A stretch of 64,000 nt of DNA from Mycobacterium sp. JS623 (GTDB lineage Bacteria > Actinomycetota > Actinomycetes > Mycobacteriales > Mycobacteriaceae). Location: contig NC_019966.1 in assembly GCF_000328565.1 (NCBI RefSeq), positions 3,844,001-3,908,000 on the forward strand, written 5' to 3'. The translations under genes and the position numbers were made by a program. Shown here piece after piece: positions 1 through 8,629 of this stretch (within the stretch, counting starts at the first letter, position 1; the number at the start of each line of letters is the position of its first letter). The notes beneath the pieces are model-generated. The model was not told the DNA's origin and did not search any database. It saw only the letters and a program-made list of their open reading frames with translations.

Positions 1-1
1 G

Positions 2-841
2 CTCAAGGCGCTGGTAAAGCGCGAGGGTCTGCACACGGTGTGCGAGGAAGCCGGCTGTCCGAACATCTTCGAATGCTGGGAAGACCGTGAGGCCACGTTC
101 CTGATCGGTGGCGAGCAGTGCACGCGGCGCTGCGACTTCTGCCAGATCGACACCGGAAAGCCCGCCGACCTCGACCGCGACGAGCCGCGCCGGGTTGCCG
201 AGAGCGTGGCTGCGATGGGGCTGCGCTACTCCACCGTCACCGGGGTGGCCCGCGACGATCTGCCCGACGGCGGCGCCTGGCTGTACGCCGAAACCGTGCG
301 CACGATCAAGAAGCTCAACCCCAACACCGGCGTCGAGTTGCTGATCCCGGACTTCAACGGCGAGCCCGCGCTGTTGGAGGAGGTCTTCGAGGCCCGTCCA
401 GAAGTGTTGGCGCACAACGTCGAAACGGTGCCGCGGATCTTCAAGCGGATCCGCCCGGCGTTTCGCTACGAGCGCAGCCTGAGCGTGCTCACCGCGGCCC
501 GCGAATTCGGCCTTGTCACCAAGTCGAATTTGATCCTCGGCATGGGCGAGACTCCCGAGGAGGTGCGCACCGCGCTTGTTGATCTTTACGACGCCGGCTG
601 CGACATCGTCACGATCACGCAGTACCTACGCCCGTCGGTGCGCCACCACCCGGTGGAGCGCTGGGTCCACCCCGACGAGTTCGTCGAGCACGAGCAGTTC
701 GCCAACGGCCTCGGCTTCGCCGGAGTGCTGGCCGGTCCCCTGGTCCGATCGTCGTATCGGGCCGGCAGGCTGTACGGGCAAGCCGTGGCGGCTCGGCCTT
801 CGGGAGCCGCAGCGGCGGCGACATCCGACTCCGTATCCTGA
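2..841 (+). CDS. lipA: Lipoyl synthase LipA (5' end outside window)
   Basis: Radical SAM enzyme that inserts two sulfurs into protein-bound octanoyl groups to make lipoate for the 2-oxoacid dehydrogenases. The reading frame is open from base 2, so the start lies upstream of the window. Visible are the auxiliary-cluster cysteines in [14 protein letters not shown] and the radical-SAM CX3CX2C motif in CTRRCDFC, followed by LIPDFNG and the C-terminal QYLRPS and [10 protein letters not shown] segments typical of LipA. The C-terminal end is complete. The DUF4191 gene follows 4 bases later, the same order as Rv2218-Rv2219, which suggests an operon. Confidence 0.96.
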   Translation, partial: LKALVKREGLHTVCEEAGCPNIFECWEDREATFLIGGEQCTRRCDFCQIDTGKPADLDRDEPRRVAESVAAMGLRYSTVTGVARDDLPDGGAWLYAETVRTIKKLNPNTGVELLIPDFNGEPALLEEVFEARPEVLAHNVETVPRIFKRIRPAFRYERSLSVLTAAREFGLVTKSNLILGMGETPEEVRTALVDLYDAGCDIVTITQYLRPSVRHHPVERWVHPDEFVEHEQFANGLGFAGVLAGPLVRSSYRAGRLYGQAVAARPSGAAAAATSDSVS

Positions 842-845
842 ACTA

Positions 846-1598
846 ATGGCAAAACCCCGTGACCCCGCTGCGGCGAAGGCTGCCAAGGCCGAGGCCAAGG
901 CGACCCGCAAGGCGGCCTCCAAGGAACGGCGCAGCCAATTGTGGCAGGCGTTCCAGATTCAGCGCAAAGAGGACAAGCGCCTGCTGCCCTACATGATCGG
1001 TGCGTTCGTGCTGATCGTTGGCGCCTCCGTGGCGTTCGGGATTCTCTCCGGCGGGTTCACCGGCTACATGATGATTCCGCTGGGCGTCGTGCTCGGTGCG
1101 CTGGTGGCCTTCATCATCTTCGGCCGTCGCGCGCAGAAATCCGTATACCGCAAGGCCGACGGGCAGACCGGCGCCGCGGCGTGGGCGCTGGACAATCTGC
1201 GCGGCAAGTGGCGTGTCACCCCAGGAGTTGCGGCCACCGGCCATTTCGACGCGGTGCACCGCGTGATCGGCCGCCCCGGCGTGATCTTCGTCGGCGAAGG
1301 CTCGGCGACCCGTGTCAAACCCCTACTGGCCCAGGAGAAGAAGCGCACGGCACGACTGATCGGCGACACCCCGATCTACGACATCATGGTCGGCAACGGC
1401 GAGGGCGAGGTACCGCTGTCCAAGCTGGAACGCCACCTGAACAAACTGCCCGCGAACATCACGGTCAAGCAGATGGACTCGCTCGAATCGCGGCTGGCGG
1501 CGCTTGGCACCAAGGCCGGACCGGCCGCGATGCCGAAGGGCCCGCTGCCGGGGCAGGCCAAGATGCGCAACGTGCAGCGCACCGTCCGCCGTCGATGA
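846..1598 (+). CDS. DUF4191 membrane protein (Rv2219-like)
   Basis: A 250-residue membrane protein of unknown function. The N-terminus is rich in Ala, Lys and Arg (residues 1-45). Two hydrophobic helices follow at about residues 50-70 and 77-95, then a soluble C-terminal region of about 150 residues containing GRPGVIFVGEG. The start ATG lies 4 bases after the lipA stop, so translation is probably coupled. The family is conserved in mycobacteria next to lipA; a job related to lipoylation is only suggested by position. Confidence 0.88.
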   Translation: MAKPRDPAAAKAAKAEAKATRKAASKERRSQLWQAFQIQRKEDKRLLPYMIGAFVLIVGASVAFGILSGGFTGYMMIPLGVVLGALVAFIIFGRRAQKSVYRKADGQTGAAAWALDNLRGKWRVTPGVAATGHFDAVHRVIGRPGVIFVGEGSATRVKPLLAQEKKRTARLIGDTPIYDIMVGNGEGEVPLSKLERHLNKLPANITVKQMDSLESRLAALGTKAGPAAMPKGPLPGQAKMRNVQRTVRRR

Positions 1599-1636
1599 GC
1601 GCTTGCGCGAAGAGCATCAAGCAGAGCTGACTTTCA

Positions 1637-2110
1637 TCATCTCTTTACGACGGCGGTATTCGTCACCTTGTCCTGCAGGCCCCGCATGTCGGCGTCGGTG
1701 ATCAGCGGCGGAATCACCACCGCGATCAGCACTCCGCGCACCACGGCTCGGCCGAAACCGACGTGCTGGCGGCCATCGACCGGGACGACGATCAGGCCCA
1801 ACGCGTACTGGCCCGGCGTGAAGCCGAACAGCCGAACCGATACTGCACCCAGCACCAGCCAGATGCCCAGGATCGCCCATTGCATCCACGGCATCGACAC
1901 CAAACCCAACGACATCGCCAGGGCAGCCAGCCCGTAGGCGATCAACCAGTCAAGGAACAGCGCCGCGATGCGCCTGCCCATCCGGGCAAGCGATCTGGGT
2001 CCGGATTGCGGCAAACCCAGCCGCTGGCCCGGGTACTCGTTGGGTTCTTGGCCCTGTCCGCCTGACTCCGAAGACGGACCCGACAGCCAGGACCCAATCT
2101 CGCGGGCCAT
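1637..2110 (-). CDS. RDD family membrane protein
   Basis: A protein of about 157 residues with an RDD domain: GRRIAALFLDWLIAYG holds the Arg and Asp of the first helix, followed by two more hydrophobic stretches and a closing segment with FGFTPGQYALG. RDD proteins are small multi-helix membrane proteins of mostly unknown function. The ATG giving MAREIGSWLSG was preferred to an upstream in-frame start at 2218, because the extra 36 residues have low complexity and the shorter form matches the Rv2219A type. It lies opposite to and between the DUF4191 gene and glnA1. Confidence 0.85.
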   Translation of the reverse strand: MAREIGSWLSGPSSESGGQGQEPNEYPGQRLGLPQSGPRSLARMGRRIAALFLDWLIAYGLAALAMSLGLVSMPWMQWAILGIWLVLGAVSVRLFGFTPGQYALGLIVVPVDGRQHVGFGRAVVRGVLIAVVIPPLITDADMRGLQDKVTNTAVVKR

Positions 2111-2224
2111 ACTGTCAGGATAAGCGGGGCCTTCTGAAGGCCCATCGGCCGCCGCTGCAGGCAAATTGCGTAACTTCAGCGCAACATGCGGTTGACGACC
2201 ATGCAACATCGTGTCCATAGCGTC

Positions 2225-2236
2225 AACCCGCGGGTT
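2225..2236. promoter_or_regulatory. Palindrome upstream of glnA1
   Basis: AACCCGCGGGTT is a perfect 12-bp palindrome lying about 10 bases before the AAGGAG ribosome-binding site of glnA1 (2247-2252). It may be an operator or an mRNA hairpin. No protein is assigned, and a palindrome of this length can occur by chance in GC-rich DNA. Confidence 0.3.
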
Positions 2237-2260
2237 TACCAGAAATAAGGAGACAACTCA

Positions 2261-3697
<1,437 letters not shown>

Positions 3698-3731
3698 GTC
3701 GGCTCGCCGACGCGACGTCTAAATCGTCTGA

Positions 3732-3769
3732 CAGACGCGGGGCGGAGGATTTCCTCCGCCCCGCGTCTG
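3732..3769 (+). terminator. Intrinsic terminator after glnA1
   Basis: A perfect 18-bp inverted repeat (left arm 3732-3749, right arm 3752-3769) separated by TT, with a GC-rich stem containing GGGGCGGAGG. It lies between the convergent glnA1 and the minus-strand gene at 3789, so it could end transcription from both sides. There is no U-tract, which is usual for mycobacterial terminators. Confidence 0.85.
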
Positions 3770-3788
3770 CGTTGCGGCCGGGGTGCCG

Positions 3789-4127
3789 CTACACGCTGAA
3801 GTCTTGAACCTTGTCCACCTGCGGACCGCCAGCCGAGATGTCGACGCCGTGGACCTCTTTCATTTGATCGCGGAACCATGTGTTGAACGGCGCATCAGAT
3901 GATGAGAACTTCTGCATCCCTGCTAACGCATCGTCGCCTTCCAGATAGACGACCGCGACTGCGCCATCAGGGGTCTGCTGATGCCAGACCATCTGCCGCG
4001 TCAGCCCGGCTTCGCGTAAGGCTGCTTCAAACTCATCGCGTCGAGCGCCGACCATTTCGTCGAGCGCCTGGCGATCGAGTTCTTCCTTGCCGGGCACGAT
4101 CGGAATCATGAACATAAACTCAGACAT
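3789..4127 (-). CDS. Conserved hypothetical protein, small alpha+beta type
   Basis: A 112-residue soluble protein that I cannot name. It starts MSEFMFMIPIVPGKEE; the following alternation of strands and helices (ALREAGLTRQMVWHQQ, AVAVVYLEGDDA, FNTWFRDQMKEVHG) looks like a dimeric alpha-beta barrel of the kind used by small heme or quinone-modifying enzymes and stress proteins. No catalytic residues can be assigned. The ATG at 4127 was chosen over an upstream start at 4205 because the family-like hydrophobic first strand begins here. Confidence 0.65.
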   Translation of the reverse strand: MSEFMFMIPIVPGKEELDRQALDEMVGARRDEFEAALREAGLTRQMVWHQQTPDGAVAVVYLEGDDALAGMQKFSSSDAPFNTWFRDQMKEVHGVDISAGGPQVDKVQDFSV

Positions 4128-4481
4128 TGCTTCCCCCTGTATCGACCGGATCCGCAGCGACGAATCCTGAACAGCCGTAGGGAGTAATTCTGGGCCCGAA
4201 AACAAGCTCGGCGGCGCTCGAATGGCCTGTCAACTTGCTGTGAACCGCGACGGACTCACGGTGCCCATCCGGACGCAGCCCAATTACTTGCAACAGCCAA
4301 AACATTTCCTTCACGCTTTCGGGCAAGGCTAGGGAAACGCCCGATTCCTCTCGACCGGTCCGGCCCTAGCGTCTGTATATGGGGGGAGCCGCGTCGTGCG
4401 GTCGGTGCTCCCATGCCCACCGGCCGCGCGACGTCCGGCGTGTGATTCCCTGCGCAACCTCAGGACCGTAGGGTCATCTGC
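4128..4481. other. Intergenic region without a supported gene
   Basis: A stretch of 354 bases between a minus-strand and a plus-strand gene. Short open frames exist but none has a recognisable product or ribosome-binding site. It contains the CTAGGGAAAC motif at 4329-4352, which recurs before the gene at 5039, and a G-rich run (4380-4386). It probably holds the divergent promoters of its neighbours. Confidence 0.6.
4329..4352 (+). promoter_or_regulatory. Shared upstream motif, copy 1
   Basis: CTAGGGAAACGCCCGATTCC with flanking bases matches 20 of 24 positions of the copy at 4988-5011. It lies 130 bases before the DoxX start. The core AGGG-N5-CCC is a partial inverted repeat. The binding protein is unknown. 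Confidence 0.45.
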
Positions 4482-4910
4482 ATGACGACGAAAGTGGATG
4501 CACGCCTCAATTCGTACTCTCCCGCTGTCTTGAGTCTGTTCCGCATCGTGTTCGCATTGATGTTCACCCTGTTCGGCACATCGCATGTCTTCGATTGGCC
4601 GATCGCGTTCAGAATCCCGACGGGCAGCTGGCCGGTCTGGTACGCCGGTGTCATCGAACTGGTCACCGGGCTGCTGATTCTGGTCGGGCTGTTCACCCGG
4701 ATCGCCGCGTTCATCGCCTCGGGTCACATGGCCGTCACCTATTTCTGGCAACACCAGCCGAAGGGCTTGTGGCCGATAGTGCCGCCGCAGATGGGCGGAA
4801 ACGGCGGGCTGGCGGCGATTCTGTTCTGCTTCGCCTTCTTCCTGCTGGTGTTCACCGGGCCCGGCGCCTACGCGCTCGATTCGATGCGAACCCGTCGCCG
4901 GCGTCAATGA
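4482..4910 (+). CDS. DoxX family membrane protein
   Basis: A 142-residue integral membrane protein with four hydrophobic helices (about residues 14-34, 51-71, 75-92 and 106-125). It shows DoxX features: LRIVFALMFTLFGTSHVF near the N-terminus, an ELVTGLLILVGLFTRIAA helix and FWQHQPKGLWPI in the loop. DoxX proteins belong to a loosely defined group linked in mycobacteria to redox and thiol stress complexes at the membrane. It stands alone; the next gene starts 128 bases downstream with its own promoter-like motif. Confidence 0.88.
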   Translation: MTTKVDARLNSYSPAVLSLFRIVFALMFTLFGTSHVFDWPIAFRIPTGSWPVWYAGVIELVTGLLILVGLFTRIAAFIASGHMAVTYFWQHQPKGLWPIVPPQMGGNGGLAAILFCFAFFLLVFTGPGAYALDSMRTRRRRQ

Positions 4911-4987
4911 ATAGCGAACGTGTATAGATACGCATAGCTAACCAACAGCAGCGTTAATTAGCTGATCAGATCATGTAGCAGCTAAAT

Positions 4988-5011
4988 CTAGGGAAACACC
5001 CTATTCCCCTT
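4988..5011 (+). promoter_or_regulatory. Shared upstream motif, copy 2
   Basis: CTAGGGAAACACCCTATTCC with flanking bases lies 27 bases before the ATG at 5039. AGGG-AAACA-CCCT within it is a perfect inverted repeat with 4-base arms. It resembles the copy at 4329, so the DoxX gene and the beta-propeller gene may answer to the same regulator or sigma factor. Confidence 0.45.
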
Positions 5012-5038
5012 CAGCAACCAGTGGTCGATGATTGATCA

Positions 5039-7138
5039 ATGTCCACTGGGTCGATGGCCGACGCGGGTCCGGTGCTGATGGTGCATCAGGTTGGGCAATG
5101 CGATCGCGTCACCGGTGCGGTCACCTACCAGGCGACCGTCGGTGCGGACGACGCTCCCTTCGCGTTGTCATTCACCCGGCCGCGGGACGGGGAGGTCGCC
5201 GACCTCGGATACGGCATGTTCCGCTATACACCGCACGCCCGGGTGAACGCCGACTCCGACAGCTTCATAGTGAGCGCCACCGACGGCCTGGGCGGGTCGC
5301 TCGACTCCCTCGTGACTTGGATCAACGACAATCAGGTTCCTGTCGCGGTCGCTCCGCCGCGGTTATGGCCGCCCGATCCGACCACGGGCGCGGTCACCGT
5401 GTCGCCGAATATCGTTGACCCGGACGGTGATTGGCTGACATATACACTCGACGCCCCTTTCCCGCGGCGCGGCTCGGTGACTATCGACTGGGACGGCACC
5501 TTCACTTACGTTCCGTACCCGTCGGAGCGCGACGACACCGCGGCAAGCGAGGAAACGTTTGGCTTCCGCGCCGTCGACCCGCGCGGTGCGAGCGCGTACA
5601 TCACGGTGACGGTGCCAATCTGCCCGCGCCACACCGATATTCCACAGGATGCCGACTCGGCGATGCAAAGGCCGGATCCGCAGACCGGCGTGATCACCGG
5701 CAACTGTGGCGGCGCCGTCGAGGGCTACACGTACGGCGCCAGCGCTCCCGCCAAGGGCACAGTGATGATCAACGCGACAACGGGCCTGTGGGCCTATCGG
5801 CCGGCCGCCGCGGCACGGCACCGGGCGGTCGCGGACGGCGCCTCGATGAACGAGCGGCGCGACAACTTCACTATCACACGTTCGAAGGGCAAGCGGGACA
5901 AACTCACTGTGCCCGTTTCGGTTCCGCTGGTGTCGATGAAGACGGTGTCGTCCTACGCGGTGACGGCGGAGATCCCACTGGGCGTAGTGCCCGCGGATCT
6001 AGCCGTCAGTTCTCGCGGCGACCAGGTCTACGTGACGAGCTTCGTCGACGAAGCGGCGATCACAGTGGTCCGTACTGCGGACAACTCTCTGTCACGGATT
6101 CCTCTGACCTTCCGGCCCGAGGGCGTGGTCATCGGGCCCAACGGTCAGCGGCTCTACGTGGCGGATCCGGCCGGACGCAGTGTTGCGGTGATAGATCCGA
6201 TCGAGAAGACGACCGAGTACATCGCGGTGGGTGATCGCCCGTTCCACATGGCCGTCGTCGGCGCCGACCTCTACGTGGCCAACAACCAGGACGGCACCGT
6301 GAGCGTGATCGACACCATCGAAGGCGTCGTGGTCCGCACCATCGAGGTCGGCGGTCATCCCTACGCCGTGGCCGGGACCCTAGGCCAAGCCTTTGTGACC
6401 GATTACGGCTTCTACGGCGGCGAGTCGACGCACAGCGTGTCGGTGATCGCCGCGCGCGGCAATCTGATCACCGTCGCTCCCGCCGGCTACTACCCCACCG
6501 CTGTCGCGGTGTCGCCGGATGACAGGCCAATTTACGTGGCCAACAACGAAGGGGCCTACGACAGCTCGCACCCGGGCAGCACGACCGTCATCGACGCCAC
6601 CACCGGCGAGGTCAATGACACCCTGCCCGTTGGCGGCTGCGCAGTCGCGGTCAGTGACAACGGCGACCAGGTGTACCTGGCGAGCCCGGGCTTCGACGCC
6701 ACTTTCACCAGCAAGCTGTCGATCGTCGATCTGCCCACCGGCCGAATCACCGCCGTACCGATCCATGGGATGCCAAATGCGTTGGCTGTCAGCGGCGATC
6801 GCATCTATGTCACGGATACCTGGCATTCGTCGTTGGTGCAGATCAGCGCGCGCGACACCTCTGTGATCGACACCGATGCGGCCAATAGTCCGCCGCAGGT
6901 GACCGTCACCCATGCGGGTTATCACCTGATTCAGGTGAGCGCGGTCGATCCCGACGATGACACCGTCACCTTCACAGCGACACAACCGTTCTGTGGGAAG
7001 GTGATCGAAATCGGCAACGGGCTGTTCCAGTACACGCCCAACGCCCTGGCGGTTGGTGGATTCGTTGACCGCTTCGCCATCACCGCCGACGACGGTCATG
7101 GCGGAGTGGTCACCAAAACCGTCGCCCTAGCCTCCTAG
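5039..7138 (+). CDS. Ig-like repeat and YVTN beta-propeller protein
   Basis: A 699-residue repeat protein. Residues 1-300 hold cadherin/VCBS-like Ig modules with FRYTPHARVNADSDSFIVSA, a VDPDGDWLTYTL-type linker and YVPYPSERDDT. Residues about 310-620 form YVTN-type propeller repeats (GDQVYVTSF, GQRLYVADP, ADLYVANNQDGTVSVIDT, GDRIYVTD). A last Ig module closes the chain (VDPDDDTVTFTA, FQYTPNAL). Such domains mediate adhesion or ligand binding outside the cell, yet no signal peptide, membrane helix or lipobox is visible, and an in-frame TGA six bases upstream rules out a longer N-terminus. Its last 12 bases overlap the convergent gene at 7127. Confidence 0.85.
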   Translation: MSTGSMADAGPVLMVHQVGQCDRVTGAVTYQATVGADDAPFALSFTRPRDGEVADLGYGMFRYTPHARVNADSDSFIVSATDGLGGSLDSLVTWINDNQVPVAVAPPRLWPPDPTTGAVTVSPNIVDPDGDWLTYTLDAPFPRRGSVTIDWDGTFTYVPYPSERDDTAASEETFGFRAVDPRGASAYITVTVPICPRHTDIPQDADSAMQRPDPQTGVITGNCGGAVEGYTYGASAPAKGTVMINATTGLWAYRPAAAARHRAVADGASMNERRDNFTITRSKGKRDKLTVPVSVPLVSMKTVSSYAVTAEIPLGVVPADLAVSSRGDQVYVTSFVDEAAITVVRTADNSLSRIPLTFRPEGVVIGPNGQRLYVADPAGRSVAVIDPIEKTTEYIAVGDRPFHMAVVGADLYVANNQDGTVSVIDTIEGVVVRTIEVGGHPYAVAGTLGQAFVTDYGFYGGESTHSVSVIAARGNLITVAPAGYYPTAVAVSPDDRPIYVANNEGAYDSSHPGSTTVIDATTGEVNDTLPVGGCAVAVSDNGDQVYLASPGFDATFTSKLSIVDLPTGRITAVPIHGMPNALAVSGDRIYVTDTWHSSLVQISARDTSVIDTDAANSPPQVTVTHAGYHLIQVSAVDPDDDTVTFTATQPFCGKVIEIGNGLFQYTPNALAVGGFVDRFAITADDGHGGVVTKTVALAS

Positions 7139-7987
7139 GCCGAGGTCCTTGCGGAACTTGCGCATGCCATCGATCTTCTCCGCGAGCGATGCCGTTGGAC
7201 CGCTGTAGAACATCCACGGCATCGTGATGATCCCAGTGATACCGTTCGCCTCCGCACGCTCGTAGTGCTCCGGCGTGAAAGCGTCCGTCAGTGGCGTCAA
7301 GATCGCGAAATCGTGCATAGTCAAACCATTTTCGGCGCGCAGTTCGCGCAGCCGGTTGACCCGTTCGATGGCCCGGTCGGTGGTGATCAGGTCGCCGATC
7401 CATCCGTCGTGGCGCGCTGCACGCTTTAACGCAATGTCACTCAGGCCGCCGACGTAGATCGGGATGTGCGGCGGCGTCGGCTCCATTTCGAGTCGTGGTG
7501 CCGAATAGAACTCGCCGTCGAATTCGGTCCAGCCCGGCTGCCACAACGCCTTCATCAACTCGAGCATCTCGTCGGTACGCTTGCCGCGGCGGTCGAAGCG
7601 CTGACCCATCAAGGTGAACTCTTCCTCACACCAGCCGACACCGATGCCGAGCTCCAGTCGGCCACCGGCCAGACAGGCCGCCGTACCAATCGATTTCGCT
7701 GCCGAGTACGGATCGCGCATAGCGGGCAGGTACACCGTCGTCACGAAGTGCAGCCGCGAAGTGACGAGTGCGATCGCGCCGATCATCACCCAGGGATCGG
7801 GCCAGTCGGTGAACGCCTCCCAGCGACGCTTACCGTCCTTCGTGTAGGGGTATGGGGTTTTCAGCGTCTCGAGGTTGATGACGTGGTCGGGGATGCCCAT
7901 CCCGTCGTAGCCGAGATCGTCGGCGGCCTTGGCGATTTCGATGACCTCGCTGGTGTCCAGAAACGCCGTGCTGACGTAAAACTTCAT
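7127..7987 (-). CDS. LLM-class F420-dependent oxidoreductase
   Basis: A 286-residue luciferase-like TIM-barrel enzyme that most likely uses F420 or FMN. It starts MKFYVSTAFLDTSEVIEIA; LGYDGMGIPDHVI, LELGIGVGWCEEEFTLMG and IPIYVGGLSDIALKRAARHDGWIG are typical of mycobacterial F420-binding LLM proteins. The substrate cannot be read from sequence. The ATG overlaps the stop of the upstream thioesterase gene by four bases (ATGA), so the two are translated together. The 3' end overlaps the convergent beta-propeller gene by 12 bases. Confidence 0.9.
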   Translation of the reverse strand: MKFYVSTAFLDTSEVIEIAKAADDLGYDGMGIPDHVINLETLKTPYPYTKDGKRRWEAFTDWPDPWVMIGAIALVTSRLHFVTTVYLPAMRDPYSAAKSIGTAACLAGGRLELGIGVGWCEEEFTLMGQRFDRRGKRTDEMLELMKALWQPGWTEFDGEFYSAPRLEMEPTPPHIPIYVGGLSDIALKRAARHDGWIGDLITTDRAIERVNRLRELRAENGLTMHDFAILTPLTDAFTPEHYERAEANGITGIITMPWMFYSGPTASLAEKIDGMRKFRKDLGLGG

Positions 7988-8619
7988 CCGGCGTCCCTGG
8001 CCCACGCCGGCCTGATGAACACGCCATCGGCCTCGACGGTGATGCCTTCAGCGTCGCTGAGATAGCCACGCGCGAAGGTTTTCACGCCTTCGGTCCGGTC
8101 GATGTACGCCTCGGCGCGCAGTGGACCCAGCGGCGTGCCGCGCAGGTAGCGCAGTGTGATGGTGCCGGTGAATTTAGGCTGGGTCAGCCCCTCGCTGGCC
8201 GCCTCGCCCAGGATGTGGTCGAGCACCAGCGCGCAGATGCCGCCGTGCACCCATCCGGGCGGACCCTCGTAGGCTCCGCTGAGCGTGAACTCGCTCCAGG
8301 CCCCGCCGTCTGCCTCGTGGTGAATGATCATCGGCGGGGCGATCGCATTGCGCACTCCGACAGCGGGATTGGCCCACGCCAATGGACGCCCGGTGTCCTC
8401 ATGGCGCAGCGTGTTCGCCGCGGTGCGCTTCTTGTGTTCGAGTGTCGCCGTGACCGTCTCGATCGCGGCCTGCGCCTCGCGAGCGGTTGCTTCGTCGACA
8501 TCGGTGTGGATGCCCGCATCGATGAGCCGGCGGATCGCCGCGGTCAGCGGCTCGTAGAGCACGCGTTGACGGTCGTACTCCTCCGCACTGATCACATCGA
8601 ACCCGAAGTCCATACTCAT
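7984..8619 (-). CDS. PaaI-type hotdog acyl-CoA thioesterase
   Basis: About 211 residues with a hotdog-fold thioesterase domain in the C-terminal half: GPPGWVHGGICALVLDHILGEAA carries the HGG motif and the following helix, with FTGTITLRYLRGTPLG as core strands. The N-terminal 90 residues are a helical extension rich in Arg and Glu. It probably hydrolyses an aromatic or short acyl-CoA. Two in-frame ATGs lie at 8619 and 8613; the first is used here. It lies 10 bases after glnE and is coupled to the LLM gene, so it may be transcribed from the glnA2-glnE unit. Confidence 0.85.
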   Translation of the reverse strand: MSMDFGFDVISAEEYDRQRVLYEPLTAAIRRLIDAGIHTDVDEATAREAQAAIETVTATLEHKKRTAANTLRHEDTGRPLAWANPAVGVRNAIAPPMIIHHEADGGAWSEFTLSGAYEGPPGWVHGGICALVLDHILGEAASEGLTQPKFTGTITLRYLRGTPLGPLRAEAYIDRTEGVKTFARGYLSDAEGITVEADGVFIRPAWARDAG

Positions 8620-8629
8620 GCGCTGCGCC

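Noticed and set aside
4120..4326. Small minus-strand frame before the 3789 gene
   Set aside because: 68 codons without a recognisable domain or good ribosome-binding site; it overlaps the start of the next gene. Not enough to call a gene.
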